Source: an uncultured Mollicutes bacterium (GTDB lineage: Bacteria > Bacillota_I > Bacilli_A > RFN20 > CAG-826). Taken from it: 35,157 nt of DNA. Positions 8,776 through 18,600 of this stretch are shown piece by piece (within the stretch, counting starts at the first letter, position 1; each line of letters begins with the position of its first letter). The notes beneath the pieces are model-generated. The model worked only from the letters and a program-made list of their open reading frames with translations. It was not told where the DNA came from and ran no database searches. A program made the translations under genes and the position numbers. The stretch is from the NCBI GenBank assembly GCA_900540365.1, contig UQFN01000012.1:1-35157 (forward strand). Direction: 5' to 3'.

Positions 8776-9498
8776 TTAACTTAAAATATATTTTTTAGCT
8801 TCTTCATAAGAAGAAAAATACTCAATCCCATTGTCATTAGAACAACCAATGTATTCCCACCATACATTAACTTTATTAACTTCTTTTAATGAAGATACTG
8901 CAATTGGTACATTAAGTTGATATAGTGAAACAAAAAATTTTCCTTCTATTTCATTGATAACACCAATATTCTTTTTATCTTTAATAACTGCATTATTAGG
9001 ATAAGAAATTATTTCATGATTACAATAATAATGTTTTATCATTAACTCTCGATCTTTTTCATAAGAGCTAGAAAAATACTTATCAAAATATTTATTTTTT
9101 ATAATCATGACTTTTCTATCTTCATCAATTTTAACAAGTTTAAAAGAAATTTTTTTCTTTTTATAAACAAAAATATAATTTTCTTTGGTTAATGAATCTA
9201 ATCCATATTTCTTATATTTATTGGTTTTTTTACTATTTTTTAAAGTCGCTTCTTTAATTATATTAACTCCATTAACTAGATAAAAATTATCATAAACAAA
9301 TAGATAGTTTCTTGCGGATTTGCTAATTAATAAAAACAAGGCAAAAATAACTAAACAAATTCCACTTACAATAGCTAAAATCAAGTCAGTAATACCATGT
9401 TTGCTGGCAAATAAAACTACACTTATAATAAAATTCAATAAAAAAACAAATATCAAAAAAATGGATAAAAAATTTATAAAATTAATTCTTCTTTTCAT
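8776..9498 (-). CDS. Membrane-anchored protein of unknown function
   Basis: 240 residues from ATG 9498. I chose this start because AGAGGTG sits 8 bases upstream; a longer frame starts at 9552 but would overlap the next gene and lacks a ribosome binding site. Two hydrophobic segments (residues ~8-30 and ~37-60) are followed by a soluble, Lys/Tyr-rich domain of about 170 residues, ending YFSSYEEAKKYILS. The gene follows the AlbA_2 regulator (stop 9534) by 35 bases and may be transcribed with it. No family recognised. Confidence 0.65.
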   Translation of the reverse strand: MKRRINFINFLSIFLIFVFLLNFIISVVLFASKHGITDLILAIVSGICLVIFALFLLISKSARNYLFVYDNFYLVNGVNIIKEATLKNSKKTNKYKKYGLDSLTKENYIFVYKKKKISFKLVKIDEDRKVMIIKNKYFDKYFSSSYEKDRELMIKHYYCNHEIISYPNNAVIKDKKNIGVINEIEGKFFVSLYQLNVPIAVSSLKEVNKVNVWWEYIGCSNDNGIEYFSSYEEAKKYILS

Positions 9499-9533
9499 TT
9501 TTTTAACACCTCTAATTAGTAATTGAGTCATTT

Positions 9534-10859
9534 TTATTTTAATATTTTCCAATACCCTGTTTTATTTGAACCAACGCGCTCTATTAATTTCAGTTCTTTT
9601 AATTTACTAATAGCTCTTTGAACAGTACGCAAAGGTACATTATTTATCTCTGATATTTCTCTGGCTGTAATTCCATTATTTAATTTTATTTGATTAAAAA
9701 CAACAAGTGCTGTGGAAGATAATTCGTTTCTTACGCCATTTATTGTGCCGTTTATTACGCTATTACTATCTAAAACTTCTTTATTAAGTTTAATAGTGAC
9801 TTTTATATAATTATCGTGAATGTCAAATGCTTCTTTACCATATTTTGAAACAATAAGCGGGATTCCATGACCTGTTCTTTCTACTAAACCTAATCTTAAA
9901 AAAATATTCATAAGTTCATTGTTTCTTGGCTTACTTATACCTATATAAAAATCTTCTTTTGATAATCCATTAGGTAATCCTCCATGTGATAAGATTTCTA
10001 ATCTATCTTTAAACAACGAAATTTGAGGTGAACTGATTGAATAATCGTTATGTACAATTGCATTTAAAACCGCTTCTTTTACTGAGTCAGCATCAAATAA
10101 AAATGTTTCTGTCCTAGGTCTTACTGTAGTATTAACCAAACATCTATTTTCACCAGATAGCCTAATTTTTATTTTATCTACTGCAAGAAGAATCGATTCA
10201 AACCCATATTCACTTCTTTCCGATACACTCGTTTTATCTAAACCATTAAATTTAACAAATGCTAATGGTATAGAATTATAATCTGAAATTAGTTCAGCCA
10301 AAAGATTATATCTATTTGAAAAAGTTTTTAATTTAAAGATTCGTTCTAAAGAAGAATCATCAATATGATATCCTCTTTCAGTTAACATAATTTTAAAAAT
10401 TTTAAAAGAAATATTACCAAAGTGAGTAGGTGTTTCAAGCATTATATCAGTAATTAACAAATCATTTCTTTGTCTAATTTTAATCATTTCTGTTGTTAAT
10501 GATTTACAAGTACTACCAACTCTAATATGGCAACCATTAGATGAAAAACCATATTTTTTTATACAATATAAATTATGTTTTCCCTTAAATACATTTATCT
10601 TTATTAATACTTTGTTATTTTCATAAATAATTTCTGGTTTAACACAATCTATTGCTGATGGTTCAATTTGATCTGAAATAACATCTGAAATTTTCCTTAA
10701 CGTTTCATCAACATCATCAACACCAATTGGTACACCGCTGTCGCTTACGCCTATAATTATTGATCCACCTTCAGTATTTAAAAAGCTTTCAATTTCTTTT
10801 ACTACACTATCGTTAAACTTTTCCTTAAGTTCTAAGAATTCTGTTTCAATATATTTCAT
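9534..10859 (-). CDS. AlbA_2 (Schlafen-type) ATP-binding transcriptional regulator
   Basis: 441 residues. The AlbA_2/Schlafen domain is at ~1-125 (FLELKEKFN, FLNTEGGSIIIGVSDSGVPIGVDD). An HATPase_c_4-type domain is at ~240-345 (EAVLNAIVHNDYS, DRLEILSHGGLP, then FLRLGLVERTGHGIPLIV). A C-terminal winged helix is at ~375-441 (GITAREISEINNVPLRTVQRAISKLKELKLIERVG). Such proteins are annotated as DNA-binding regulators or divergent AAA-4/ATP-binding proteins; some are linked to defence. Upstream lie a readable promoter and operator-like repeats (10877-10933), suggesting autoregulation. A second, different AlbA_2 protein occurs at 32159-33505. Confidence 0.87.
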   Translation of the reverse strand: MKYIETEFLELKEKFNDSVVKEIESFLNTEGGSIIIGVSDSGVPIGVDDVDETLRKISDVISDQIEPSAIDCVKPEIIYENNKVLIKINVFKGKHNLYCIKKYGFSSNGCHIRVGSTCKSLTTEMIKIRQRNDLLITDIMLETPTHFGNISFKIFKIMLTERGYHIDDSSLERIFKLKTFSNRYNLLAELISDYNSIPLAFVKFNGLDKTSVSERSEYGFESILLAVDKIKIRLSGENRCLVNTTVRPRTETFLFDADSVKEAVLNAIVHNDYSISSPQISLFKDRLEILSHGGLPNGLSKEDFYIGISKPRNNELMNIFLRLGLVERTGHGIPLIVSKYGKEAFDIHDNYIKVTIKLNKEVLDSNSVINGTINGVRNELSSTALVVFNQIKLNNGITAREISEINNVPLRTVQRAISKLKELKLIERVGSNKTGYWKILK

Positions 10860-10876
10860 TTTAAATCACCAAATGT

Positions 10877-10905
10877 AGTATACATTTTAATATGCCAAAC
10901 ATCAA
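10877..10905 (-). promoter_or_regulatory. Promoter of the AlbA_2 gene
   Basis: Minus strand: -35 TTGATG (10905-10900), a spacer of exactly 17 bases, -10 TATACT (10882-10877), 18 bases before the ATG at 10859. Good match to a housekeeping-sigma promoter with a short leader. Confidence 0.6.
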
Positions 10906-10933
10906 TTTATTATGCCTTTTTTGGCGTAATAAA
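10891..10933. promoter_or_regulatory. Operator-like inverted and direct repeats
   Basis: An inverted repeat with 11-base arms (10906-10916 and 10923-10933, TTTATTATGCC/GGCGTAATAAA, one mismatch) lies directly upstream of the -35 box. On the minus strand the unit GGCATAATAAA is repeated as GGCATATTAAA inside the promoter spacer, about 20 bases apart (two helical turns). Probable binding sites for a regulator, possibly the AlbA_2/winged-helix protein itself (inference). Confidence 0.5.
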
Positions 10934-11129
10934 TATTTAAACATCATAAATTTTTAAACCTATTGTTAAAATATATATTCAAAATAGAGGTTATATTTTG
11001 CGACTTTTTTTCAAATTTCAATTATTCATTTATTTCAAAAACTTGCTGTACAATTTGAATTTAATTTAAATAATATACATTAAATTACTCTTTCGTTTTC
11101 ATTAGAAACCTTGCAAATCTCAACTTTTT

Positions 11130-12485
11130 TTATTTTTTCCATTCAACTGTAATCTTATATTGCTCGTTATATGTGAAATCCCAATTACTATCCCAACTAG
11201 CTGGTTTTTCACTTACCATACAATGCACTATTAAATTGGCTCGATTTTGATTGAAAACAAGTTCGCCCATCTCTAAAACACTTTCTGGAATTGTAATATC
11301 GCTTATCTTTGCTTGGCTAAAAGCTTGATCACCAATTAATGCTAAATTTGTACATTCATCTAAATTTACTTTTTCTAAACTAGAACATACAGCAAAAGCA
11401 CCTTCTTTAATAAACTCCAAAGAACCCCCTAAAGAAATTTCTTTTATCAAAGTAAGTTGCTTGAAACTATTTTTACCAATATATCTTAAAGATGCAGGAA
11501 GAGTAAGCCTTGTTATTTTTCTAGCTCTTGATGGGATAAAGCTAACATCGCTACCATTAGAAACACCAATTGTCCCTTCTTTCACTTCAAATTCACTAAT
11601 TTTTGTATTTTGAACATTAACTAACCAGCCATCAATATAAAGTCCATTATTGCTCCAATTTGTACTATTATTATAAATTCCAGTTGACGCAAAAACATTA
11701 TAGCCAATTGTATCAACCGAAGAAGGAATATTAACTGACTCTAACTTATATAAACTAGAAAAAGCTTTGTCCCCAATTAGTTTTAAACCTTCAGGAAGAG
11801 TAATTTTAGTTAAATTTTTCGCATTATTTAAAAAAGCGTTAATAGCAATGGCAATTGTCCCTTCTTTAACTTCGTATTCGTTTAAATTCAAAAAGTCACT
11901 ATTGATAGCTAAAAGATAATTGTCTACATATAAAACTCCATTTTCCCAATTACTTGTATCTTCATAATAAGCAGAACCATAAAAAGTATTATGATCAAGC
12001 GCAAGAGGTTTATTTGGTAAATCAATATCTTGAAGAGAGGAACAGCCACCAAAGACACTTGCACCAATTTCTTCAAGTGTTTCAGGGATAACAATAGATT
12101 CGAGTTTTTCGCAATTTTCAAAAACCATGTCTCCTATTTCAGTGACATTTTTAAGTTCAACATTTCTTAATTCTTTTGCATCTTTAAAAGCATAAAGCCA
12201 TATTTCTTTTAAAGATTCAGGTGCAATAAACTCTTTTAAAGCAGTTTGAGAAAAAGCGTTTGCTCTTATTTGTACAAGTGAGGTAGGAATATTAATGTTT
12301 GTTAAAGAAGAACAGTTTTCAAATGCATAATCAGGAATTACAGTTATATTATTTGGCAAAACTACTTCTTCAAGATTTTTTGCGCCATAACACATTTTAT
12401 TACCAAGACTTTTTACACTTTCTGGTATAACAAGTTTTTTGATAAATAAATTATCAGCAAAAACTTTATCGCCAATTTCTATCAC
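11130..12485 (-). CDS. BspA-type leucine-rich repeat surface protein (C-terminal part of a split gene)
   Basis: At least ten LRR_5/BspA repeats with the signature LxxIxIPxSVxxIGxxAFxxCxxL, for example FENCSSLTNINIPTSL and ENCEKLESIVIPETLEEIG, interrupted by spacers with a Trp-Asn-Gly motif. BspA-like proteins mediate adhesion at the cell surface. This frame has a GTG at 12485 but no ribosome binding site there, and it stays open upstream to about 12838 through another InlB-type repeat (GYTFLGWYLEE, TLYAKWEEN). It therefore belongs to the same gene as the lipoprotein N-terminus at 12776-13576; the intact gene would span 11130-13576 (815 residues). See the A8 tract at 12832-12839. Confidence 0.85.
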   Translation of the reverse strand: MIEIGDKVFADNLFIKKLVIPESVKSLGNKMCYGAKNLEEVVLPNNITVIPDYAFENCSSLTNINIPTSLVQIRANAFSQTALKEFIAPESLKEIWLYAFKDAKELRNVELKNVTEIGDMVFENCEKLESIVIPETLEEIGASVFGGCSSLQDIDLPNKPLALDHNTFYGSAYYEDTSNWENGVLYVDNYLLAINSDFLNLNEYEVKEGTIAIAINAFLNNAKNLTKITLPEGLKLIGDKAFSSLYKLESVNIPSSVDTIGYNVFASTGIYNNSTNWSNNGLYIDGWLVNVQNTKISEFEVKEGTIGVSNGSDVSFIPSRARKITRLTLPASLRYIGKNSFKQLTLIKEISLGGSLEFIKEGAFAVCSSLEKVNLDECTNLALIGDQAFSQAKISDITIPESVLEMGELVFNQNRANLIVHCMVSEKPASWDSNWDFTYNEQYKITVEWKK

Positions 12486-12775
12486 ATCAATATCATTTAC
12501 TCTTAAAGGAATTACTACTTCATTATTAATTTCACTAATTCCTTCAACACTAGTTAAAACTCCTTCTTCATTAACGTTAAAGCTTATTGATGCAGGAATA
12601 TTTTCTTCCCACTTAGCATATAAAGTTTGATCTTTTGTGACTTCAAAAGGAAAAGTAACCTTGTTTATAAAGTTTTCTTCTAAATACCAACCAAGGAAAG
12701 TGTAACCATCTCTTGTTGGGAGAGGCTCTTTTTCAATTTTATTAGTTTTTAAATCGGTGACTCCTTTCCCACCAT

Positions 12776-13576
12776 TTAATTCAAAGTGAACATTATAAGT
12801 ATTTTCTTCCCACTTAGCATATAAAGTTTGATTTTTTTTACTTCAAAAGGAAAAGTAACCTTGTTTATGAAGCTTTCTTCTAAATACCAACCAAGGAAAG
12901 TGTAGCCATCTCTTCTTGTATATGGTTCACTTTCAATAATTGAGGTAACAACATCTTCAACTTTTGAACCGCCATTGCTATCAAAAGAAACTTTAAATTC
13001 TTTTGGCTCTTCATTGACAAGTTCATAATAAGCATAAACATTAACATTGCTTTTTAAAGCAATATTTTCATAAAAATCTGCCGTTAACTCATCTTCAAAA
13101 CTTTCATTATCAAAATACCAACCCTTAAAACTATAGTTTTCTTTTTGTGGAGCATTAGGTAAAGTTAAAATTTCATTTCCACTGGTTTCGATTGTTGAAA
13201 AAATTTTATTATCAACGTAAAAAGAAATGGTATATTTTTCAACAACAGGTTCACTTTTCTTTTCATAAAAAGCATAGCAATCAAGGTCTTCTAAAAGAGG
13301 CTTATTTAAGAAATAATCTCTTGTTAGTTCTTCACTCCAAATATTCTTATCTAAAAACCAACCCTTAAAATCATAATTTTCTTTATTTTGTGCTGAAGGT
13401 AGATCGATTGTCTCATATCCTTTAGTTTTAATCTTTTCAACCAAAGTTGATTCATCATAAAAAGAAATAGTATGTAATTCTCCATCTATTTCATTTGTCG
13501 TACAAGAAGATAAAAATGTAATAGGTACGCCGAGTAATAAAATACTTTTAAGTAAAATTGAAGTTTTCTTTTTCAT
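12776..13576 (-). CDS. Lipoprotein with InlB-like (Listeria-Bacteroides) repeats, N-terminal part of a split gene
   Basis: A lipoprotein signal peptide is clear: Lys-rich start, hydrophobic core ILLKSILLLGVPITF, lipobox LSSC with Cys25. Three InlB-type beta-grasp repeats follow, each with YxFKGWxxD or YTFLGWYLEE, about 75 residues apart. After FPFEVKK the frame enters a nonsense tail (IKLYMLSGKKILIMFTLN) and stops; in the neighbouring frame the expected NQTLYAKWEEN continues into the LRR protein. The start ATG at 13576 has an AAGGAT site. Expected location: anchored to the outer face of the membrane by Cys25. InlB repeats commonly act as stalks that present ligand-binding domains, here the LRR part. 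Confidence 0.85.
   Translation of the reverse strand: MKKKTSILLKSILLLGVPITFLSSCTTNEIDGELHTISFYDESTLVEKIKTKGYETIDLPSAQNKENYDFKGWFLDKNIWSEELTRDYFLNKPLLEDLDCYAFYEKKSEPVVEKYTISFYVDNKIFSTIETSGNEILTLPNAPQKENYSFKGWYFDNESFEDELTADFYENIALKSNVNVYAYYELVNEEPKEFKVSFDSNGGSKVEDVVTSIIESEPYTRRDGYTFLGWYLEESFINKVTFPFEVKKIKLYMLSGKKILIMFTLN
12832..12839 (-). other. A8 homopolymer frameshift site in the InlB-LRR lipoprotein gene
   Basis: Eight T on the plus strand (A8 in the mRNA). Adding one A restores an open frame from 13576 to 11130. The paralogous repeat at about 12635-12650 shows the intact version (EVTKDQTLYAKWEEN). Candidates: phase variation by slipped-strand mispairing, transcriptional slippage, or sequencing error. 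Confidence 0.75.
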
Positions 13577-13709
13577 AAATAATATCCTTGTTTTGCGTAC
13601 TTTATATTATAAATTATTGGAATTTATTTCAAGTTAAATAAAACTTCAAAACATTATGGAATAAGTTCCAATTAATGTTTTTCGCCAATTTTAAAATTAT
13701 TCGTATTTT

Positions 13710-13832
13710 TTAATAGCCTTGGAGAATTAACTTTCCTGCTATAGAAGTGTTCAATTTTTCGCCGTGATTTATGTACATTTTATATTCGTGATTAACAGTA
13801 TTTCCTCTAATTTTTCTAACGACATAATCCAT
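13710..13832 (-). CDS. Small ORF of 40 codons, unknown function
   Basis: An ATG at 13832 is preceded by a strong GAGGAGG site and the frame runs 40 codons to TAA. The product starts MDYVVRKIRGNTVNHEYKMY and is basic and soluble. It lies downstream of the membrane protein at 13892-14533, in the region of orphan toxin and immunity genes. It may be a real small gene, for example a remnant of an immunity or toxin gene, or a chance ORF; the ribosome binding site is the main support. The rest of 13577-13891 shows no gene. Confidence 0.4.
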   Translation of the reverse strand: MDYVVRKIRGNTVNHEYKMYINHGEKLNTSIAGKLILQGY

Positions 13833-13891
13833 GCCTCCTCGTGTATATACATCACTCTAAGAGGTGGTTATCTCAAGTCAAATAGGCAGAT

Positions 13892-14533
13892 TTAACCTTT
13901 TTTTATAGTAAAATCCATTCTGCCCTCTTCAAATATTTGCTCGTTAATATTGCATATAGTTCGCCCGATGTAGCAATTGCTTCTCTTAAATAAAAAATCT
14001 CTATAATACCAACATTTATTTATAAAAGAATATTTGTTTAATGATACACCATTTTTGACAAGTATATATTTCTTACCATTTAAATTAAGAATCAGTTGTT
14101 TAATGCCTAAATTTGTGAGTAACAATCTTTTTTTAAATAAGTTTAAAAGAGGAAGTTTATTTGATATTTCGGGAAATCTAATGTTCCTTATAATATAAGC
14201 AATAAACATTCCTTCTTTAAATATTTTAGTATTTGTCTCAAATTGTATTATTTTATTATTATAAGTTAATGAAAATACATCACCATCTCTATTTGCAAAG
14301 AACTCAACCTCTTTTTCTCCTCGTAAATTAAAAAAATGCTTAGTATTACAAGTAATTTTTCTGCTTGAAATATATTTAGCAAAGGTAAACATTAAAATAA
14401 TAATTGAAAAAATATAAAGTATTAAAGAAGGAGCAAACAGATAAACTTCATTAGTTATACAGGTATGCGCAATTCCAATGCCGAATAAAATAAGCAATAA
14501 AATATTTATAATTAATATAATCAACAACTTCAT
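13892..14533 (-). CDS. Membrane protein, possible immunity protein
   Basis: 213 residues with two N-terminal membrane segments (~3-24 and ~30-54) and a soluble C-terminal domain of ~155 residues rich in Asn, Lys and Ile. A GGAGGAGCG site precedes the ATG. The gene lies 31 bases downstream of the orphan Rhs C-terminal fragment (14565-14993), the position where immunity genes of polymorphic toxins usually sit. That makes an immunity role plausible, but no family was recognised. Confidence 0.6.
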   Translation of the reverse strand: MKLLIILIINILLLILFGIGIAHTCITNEVYLFAPSLILYIFSIIILMFTFAKYISSRKITCNTKHFFNLRGEKEVEFFANRDGDVFSLTYNNKIIQFETNTKIFKEGMFIAYIIRNIRFPEISNKLPLLNLFKKRLLLTNLGIKQLILNLNGKKYILVKNGVSLNKYSFINKCWYYRDFLFKRSNCYIGRTICNINEQIFEEGRMDFTIKKG

Positions 14534-14564
14534 TTAACTGATCGCTCCTCCTTTATTTATTTAG

Positions 14565-14993
14565 TTAAAATAGTCCAAATATAAATGATAGCCCATATCC
14601 AATACCGTGTTCAAGAGCCTCATATCCTTCTTCCTCATAAATAGTAGTGTAAATTGTTTCTAATCCATCTCTGCCAATTTTAAGGTATTTGTATCCTGCC
14701 TTGGCAAGTTGCTTATTTATCTTGTTATTGCTTGCGTTAAAATTAGGAATTATCTCTTTAAGCCTTTTTATTGCTCCTTTATTTGCAACATACTTACTAA
14801 TTTTTGCACCAATAAACCCGGTAAACATTCCTCCTGCAAAAGCAATTACACCTTTAGAAAAAGAAGTAACCTCACCATTAAACAATCCTTCAACTAAATC
14901 TGCGACACCACTAGATACAATTCCTGATCCAAGACCACCAACAGCTAAACCAATTCTAGCACTAATAGCAGTACCTATACTTTGTGTGCACAA
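14565..14993 (-). pseudogene. Orphan Rhs-type C-terminal fragment
   Basis: About 142 residues. The first ~70 are a Gly/Ala/Ile-rich stretch (IGLAVGGLGSGIVSSGVADLVEGL, FAGGMFTGFIGAKIS) like the pre-toxin glycine-rich region of Rhs proteins, compare residues ~1650-1740 of the full-length Rhs protein nearby. A unique C-terminal module follows (YKYLKIGRDGLETIYTTIYEEEGYEALEHGIG). The only start is a TTG without a ribosome binding site, and a stop lies two codons upstream, exactly where IS110-like sequence begins. I interpret it as a displaced toxin tip left after recombination or IS insertion in an older rhs gene, followed by its putative immunity gene. Confidence 0.55.
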
Positions 14994-14997
14994 CGTT

Positions 14998-15141
14998 ACA
15001 TTTTATTCTTACTACTATAAGAAAGTTTATGAAGGCAAACACAAAAGAGTTGCACAATTACATCTAATTAAGAAGTTAATTCGCATTATTTTCAAACTTG
15101 GGAGTGAAAATATTACTTTTAACCATGAATTAATTAAATAA
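14998..15141 (+). pseudogene. IS110-family transposase C-terminal remnant
   Basis: A plus-strand reading frame encodes FYSYYYKKVYEGKHKRVAQL, then HLIKKLIRIIFKLGSEN to a TAA at 15141. This matches the C-terminal end of IS110/IS116/IS902 transposases (Phe-x-x-Tyr-x-x-Lys...Glu-Gly-Lys...Lys-Lys-Leu-x-Arg-Ile-Ile). The rest of the transposase is missing. Its left edge coincides with the abrupt start of the Rhs fragment on the other strand, so it marks a rearrangement breakpoint. Confidence 0.5.
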
Positions 15142-15343
15142 TTTTTATGTATCTCTATATAGATCTTTTTGTCGTTCTTAGAATTTTTTTGCTTATTTAC
15201 TTAAAATTCTTGATTTGATTAACAGTTAATCTCCTTTTATAAAATAATTTTTACTATTGTTTGTATACTGAATATGATTAATAAAAATATACTTAAGTAT
15301 ATTTAACCATATTTTTCCAATTAATGATATTTTTTACAAGAAA

Positions 15344-15374
15344 GAGTGTAACTATATGTAAGATAGCTACACTC
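15344..15374 (-). terminator. Rho-independent terminator-like hairpin
   Basis: Outer stem GAGTGTA/TACACTC, extended inward by CTAT/ATAG-type pairs, followed on the minus strand by TTTCTTG. It lies 25 bases after the stop of the putative immunity gene, a suitable end for the Rhs operon. Confidence 0.5.
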
Positions 15375-15398
15375 CTGCAAGTTTATGTTAATTCACGT

Positions 15399-15674
15399 TT
15401 ATAAATATTTTTTCATAATAGAAATTACCAATCTCATAAAATCAAAATATATTACATTTTCATTGTTTTGAAAATTAATATCTTTACTTAATTGGTTTTT
15501 GAGGGATACTATTTTTAAAAATGAATCATTATCAATTTTAGAACTTTTTATAAATATAGTACATTTCCCTTTTAAAAATTCATCAAACAAAATCTTATCC
15601 GATGAATTCAATAATTCATTTGGTACACTTGTTTCTAAAAAAAGTTTTACAATATTTTTTTCAATTGAATTCAT
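15399..15674 (-). CDS. Putative immunity protein of the Rhs toxin
   Basis: 91 residues, soluble, rich in Asn, Lys, Ile and Ser, starting MNSIEKNIVKLFLETSVPNE. The ATG has a strong TAGGAGGAT site and lies 9 bases after the Rhs stop codon, the standard position of a cognate immunity gene. No family was recognised; the role is inferred from position and size. A terminator-like hairpin follows. Confidence 0.6.
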   Translation of the reverse strand: MNSIEKNIVKLFLETSVPNELLNSSDKILFDEFLKGKCTIFIKSSKIDNDSFLKIVSLKNQLSKDINFQNNENVIYFDFMRLVISIMKKYL

Positions 15675-15683
15675 TTTATCCTC

Positions 15684-18600
15684 CTACCACATATAAAAAT
15701 AATGAAATGTAATAATATTACCTGATGAAGTATATAAGCCATTAGCACCACTTCCAAAGTATCTACCAAGAGACCAAGAATTTTGTAAGCCATTTCTACT
15801 TAAATTCAACGTGAAATTCATACCATTATTATTAGCAAATTTAATTGCGTCACTAGTATACTTCACAATCGAATTCCCTTTTGCTAATCCTTTGTTAATA
15901 ACTTCTTGAGTATAATGATATTTCATTGATTTATACCCTGAAGAAAAAGTTCCCTTATCCCAATAAGAAGCTGCTCTTGCTACTTGTAATCCACTACTGA
16001 TGGCTCCTGTTATTCCGCCTATTACTGCTCCGGACATAAAACCATGAGCTGCGCCGTCAGCAAATCCTGACCAGAAACCTTCGCCATCAATCGCAGAAGA
16101 AATACCGCTTATTGTTCCATTAACTAATGCTCCGGAAACCGCTCCTACAACCGCGCCCTTCAAAGCTCCTGCAAGAATAAATCCTGCAACTCCTCCAGCA
16201 GCTCCTCCAGTGACAATTGTTGCAATGGCCAATCCTGCAATAACTACACCACCAATTAACCACATAGCCCATTGAGGTAAATTACCAGAAGGATCACTAT
16301 AAGAAATAGGTTTATTGCAACAATAGCAATATAAGTTCAACCCATTAATTGATTCTGGGTCTAAATATTCAATTGAATCTGGTGAAATCCACCTACATAA
16401 TTCAGGCGAATAATATCTAGAGTTGCAATAGAAGAGTCCAGACTCACCATCATAATAGTATCCTTTATATCTAAATGGATTTATGCTTCCAATGTTTGAA
16501 GATGAAGTATCTTGTGTATTAATTGTAGTTCCCCAAGCATTATACGAATATTTTACTACAATGTTGCCTAAAACATCAACGATTCCAAGAATATTTTGTA
16601 AAGCATCGCGAATATAAAAATATTTATCAGTATTATCTTTTATAAATCCATAAAGATTACCATTTTCATCATATAAAAAGTCTAATGTGGCATTATTTGA
16701 AGTTTCACGAATTAATCTATCTCCATCGTAAGTATAATTCCAAGTAACTCCTCTATAATCTTTCTTTTGAATTCTTAACCCTTGATCATTATATACATAA
16801 TCATAATATCCGCCACCATAAGTCCATCTTACTAATCTTCTTCCTTCAAACTTATAGCTATTAGAACCATAAGACTTTGGATTTAAAGGATTAATAGAAT
16901 CATATTCGATATCTTTACCATTAAATGAAACTATTCTATCTTTTATTGTAGTATCATAAGCGGCAGTTAAATTACCTTTCTTAGTTATATTACCATTATT
17001 ATCATATTCATAAGTCTCATTATCTGCTTCAATTAAAAAACCTCTATAATCATATTTATATGTATGATTTCCAAATAAATTATCTGTTATTTTAGTTATA
17101 TTTCCTAAAGCATCAGTTTCATATTTTCTAATACAAGAAGATGATCCAAATTTAATTGTTTCTTGACTTACTTGTTTAGAAATATATTTTGTATTACTAC
17201 TTCTTTTTTTGTAATCGTATGTGTTAGATAAAATTGACTTACCACATTCATGAATTTCTACTTTTTTAAGCATTCCTAATTCATCAAATTCTGATACTTT
17301 AGTTACTCCTTTAAGTTCATTAATTAATGAATTTAAAGTAGAAAGTTCACAATATGCAGGTCTAGTTGCAATCATCTCAATTTGTCCCCATAAAGGATAA
17401 TGTGTAGTATAACTACCAAAACTTGAATCTACTTCAGTTTCATAATGATTCTTGCCTATTAAAAACTTGATATTTCCATAACTAAAATTGGTACTTATTG
17501 TTGATGCCCAAGTATCATCATCAACCATTACTCTAAAATCAATATTTCTTGTACTTCCTTGTGATGAAGATGAAATTGTTTCTTTAAAAGATAAAGCAAT
17601 TGTATGCCAACTATCATTACTAAATTTCAAGCCTGTATTTCTTAAAGATCCGCCAATTTTTAAATAAATATAGTCATTTGATCTTCTAAAAAGACCAATT
17701 GATCTATTATTTTCATCAATACCATCAATAAAATATTGAATGTCATTTGTGACATCAGTATATGCTCTCATAACAATTGTTCCACTATTAGAAATGTCAA
17801 AGTCATAAACTAAATCTTCACCATCTGCCACATATGCATAACGTTTAATATCTTTATTAAAATTAAATGTTCTATCCTTATCTAAATTTGATAATTTTCT
17901 CATGTCAAATTTGATAGGTCTCTTATCATTTAATGATACAACATTATTTTGAAGTGGATAAATATCAAACATGTTAAGAATATTTTGATTAATTGTAAAT
18001 AAATTTGTTTGACTAAAATCAACTGTTTTTGCTGTTCCATCTATTAATTGATTATCAATAATATAATCTTTAGTAAGTCGGTAGAATTGTAAAATTGTTG
18101 AATTAAATAAATAACTTCCACGACCAAAAATCAAACAGGTAATTTTTCCATTAAAATCATCACTAGATAAATTTTCTCCGACAAATTTATGGCCAATATT
18201 CATTGGGGATTTAAAACCACAATCAACATAAAGACGAGGATTTTGTTTTTTATAAGTTTGTTGATGAGCATTTAAAAATAAATCGTACTCACAAATATCT
18301 GGAGAATTTTGACCATCACAACGACTAATATAATTTAAAACAAAGAAATTCCATTTATCTGTTTGAATTTTATAAGTTGACTTAATAAGATCATAAGTAG
18401 TTCCATTATAATCAACAACTTCAACATGAACATAATTATCTTGTAAATAAACTCCAATAAAGTTTTTATCATTAGCATTATAATCATGTGTACTAAATAA
18501 ATATTGCTTATTAGAAGTTGTATTACTATTTGGTTTAAACCAAAATCCTATACAACCACAAGGACTATGAAAAGATGGTCTAAACTTGTCAGATAGTTGA

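Noticed and set aside
11924..12121. Second minus-strand frame inside the LRR gene
   Set aside because: Alternative-frame shadow of the repeat-rich LRR coding sequence.
12640..13450. Regular repeats that might look like a CRISPR array
   Set aside because: Repeat units are coding InlB-type beta-grasp modules about 75 residues long, with no short palindromic repeat/spacer pattern.
14689..14997. Plus-strand open frame antisense to the Rhs fragment
   Set aside because: Shadow of the minus-strand coding sequence; only the part after about 14998 has transposase-like residues.
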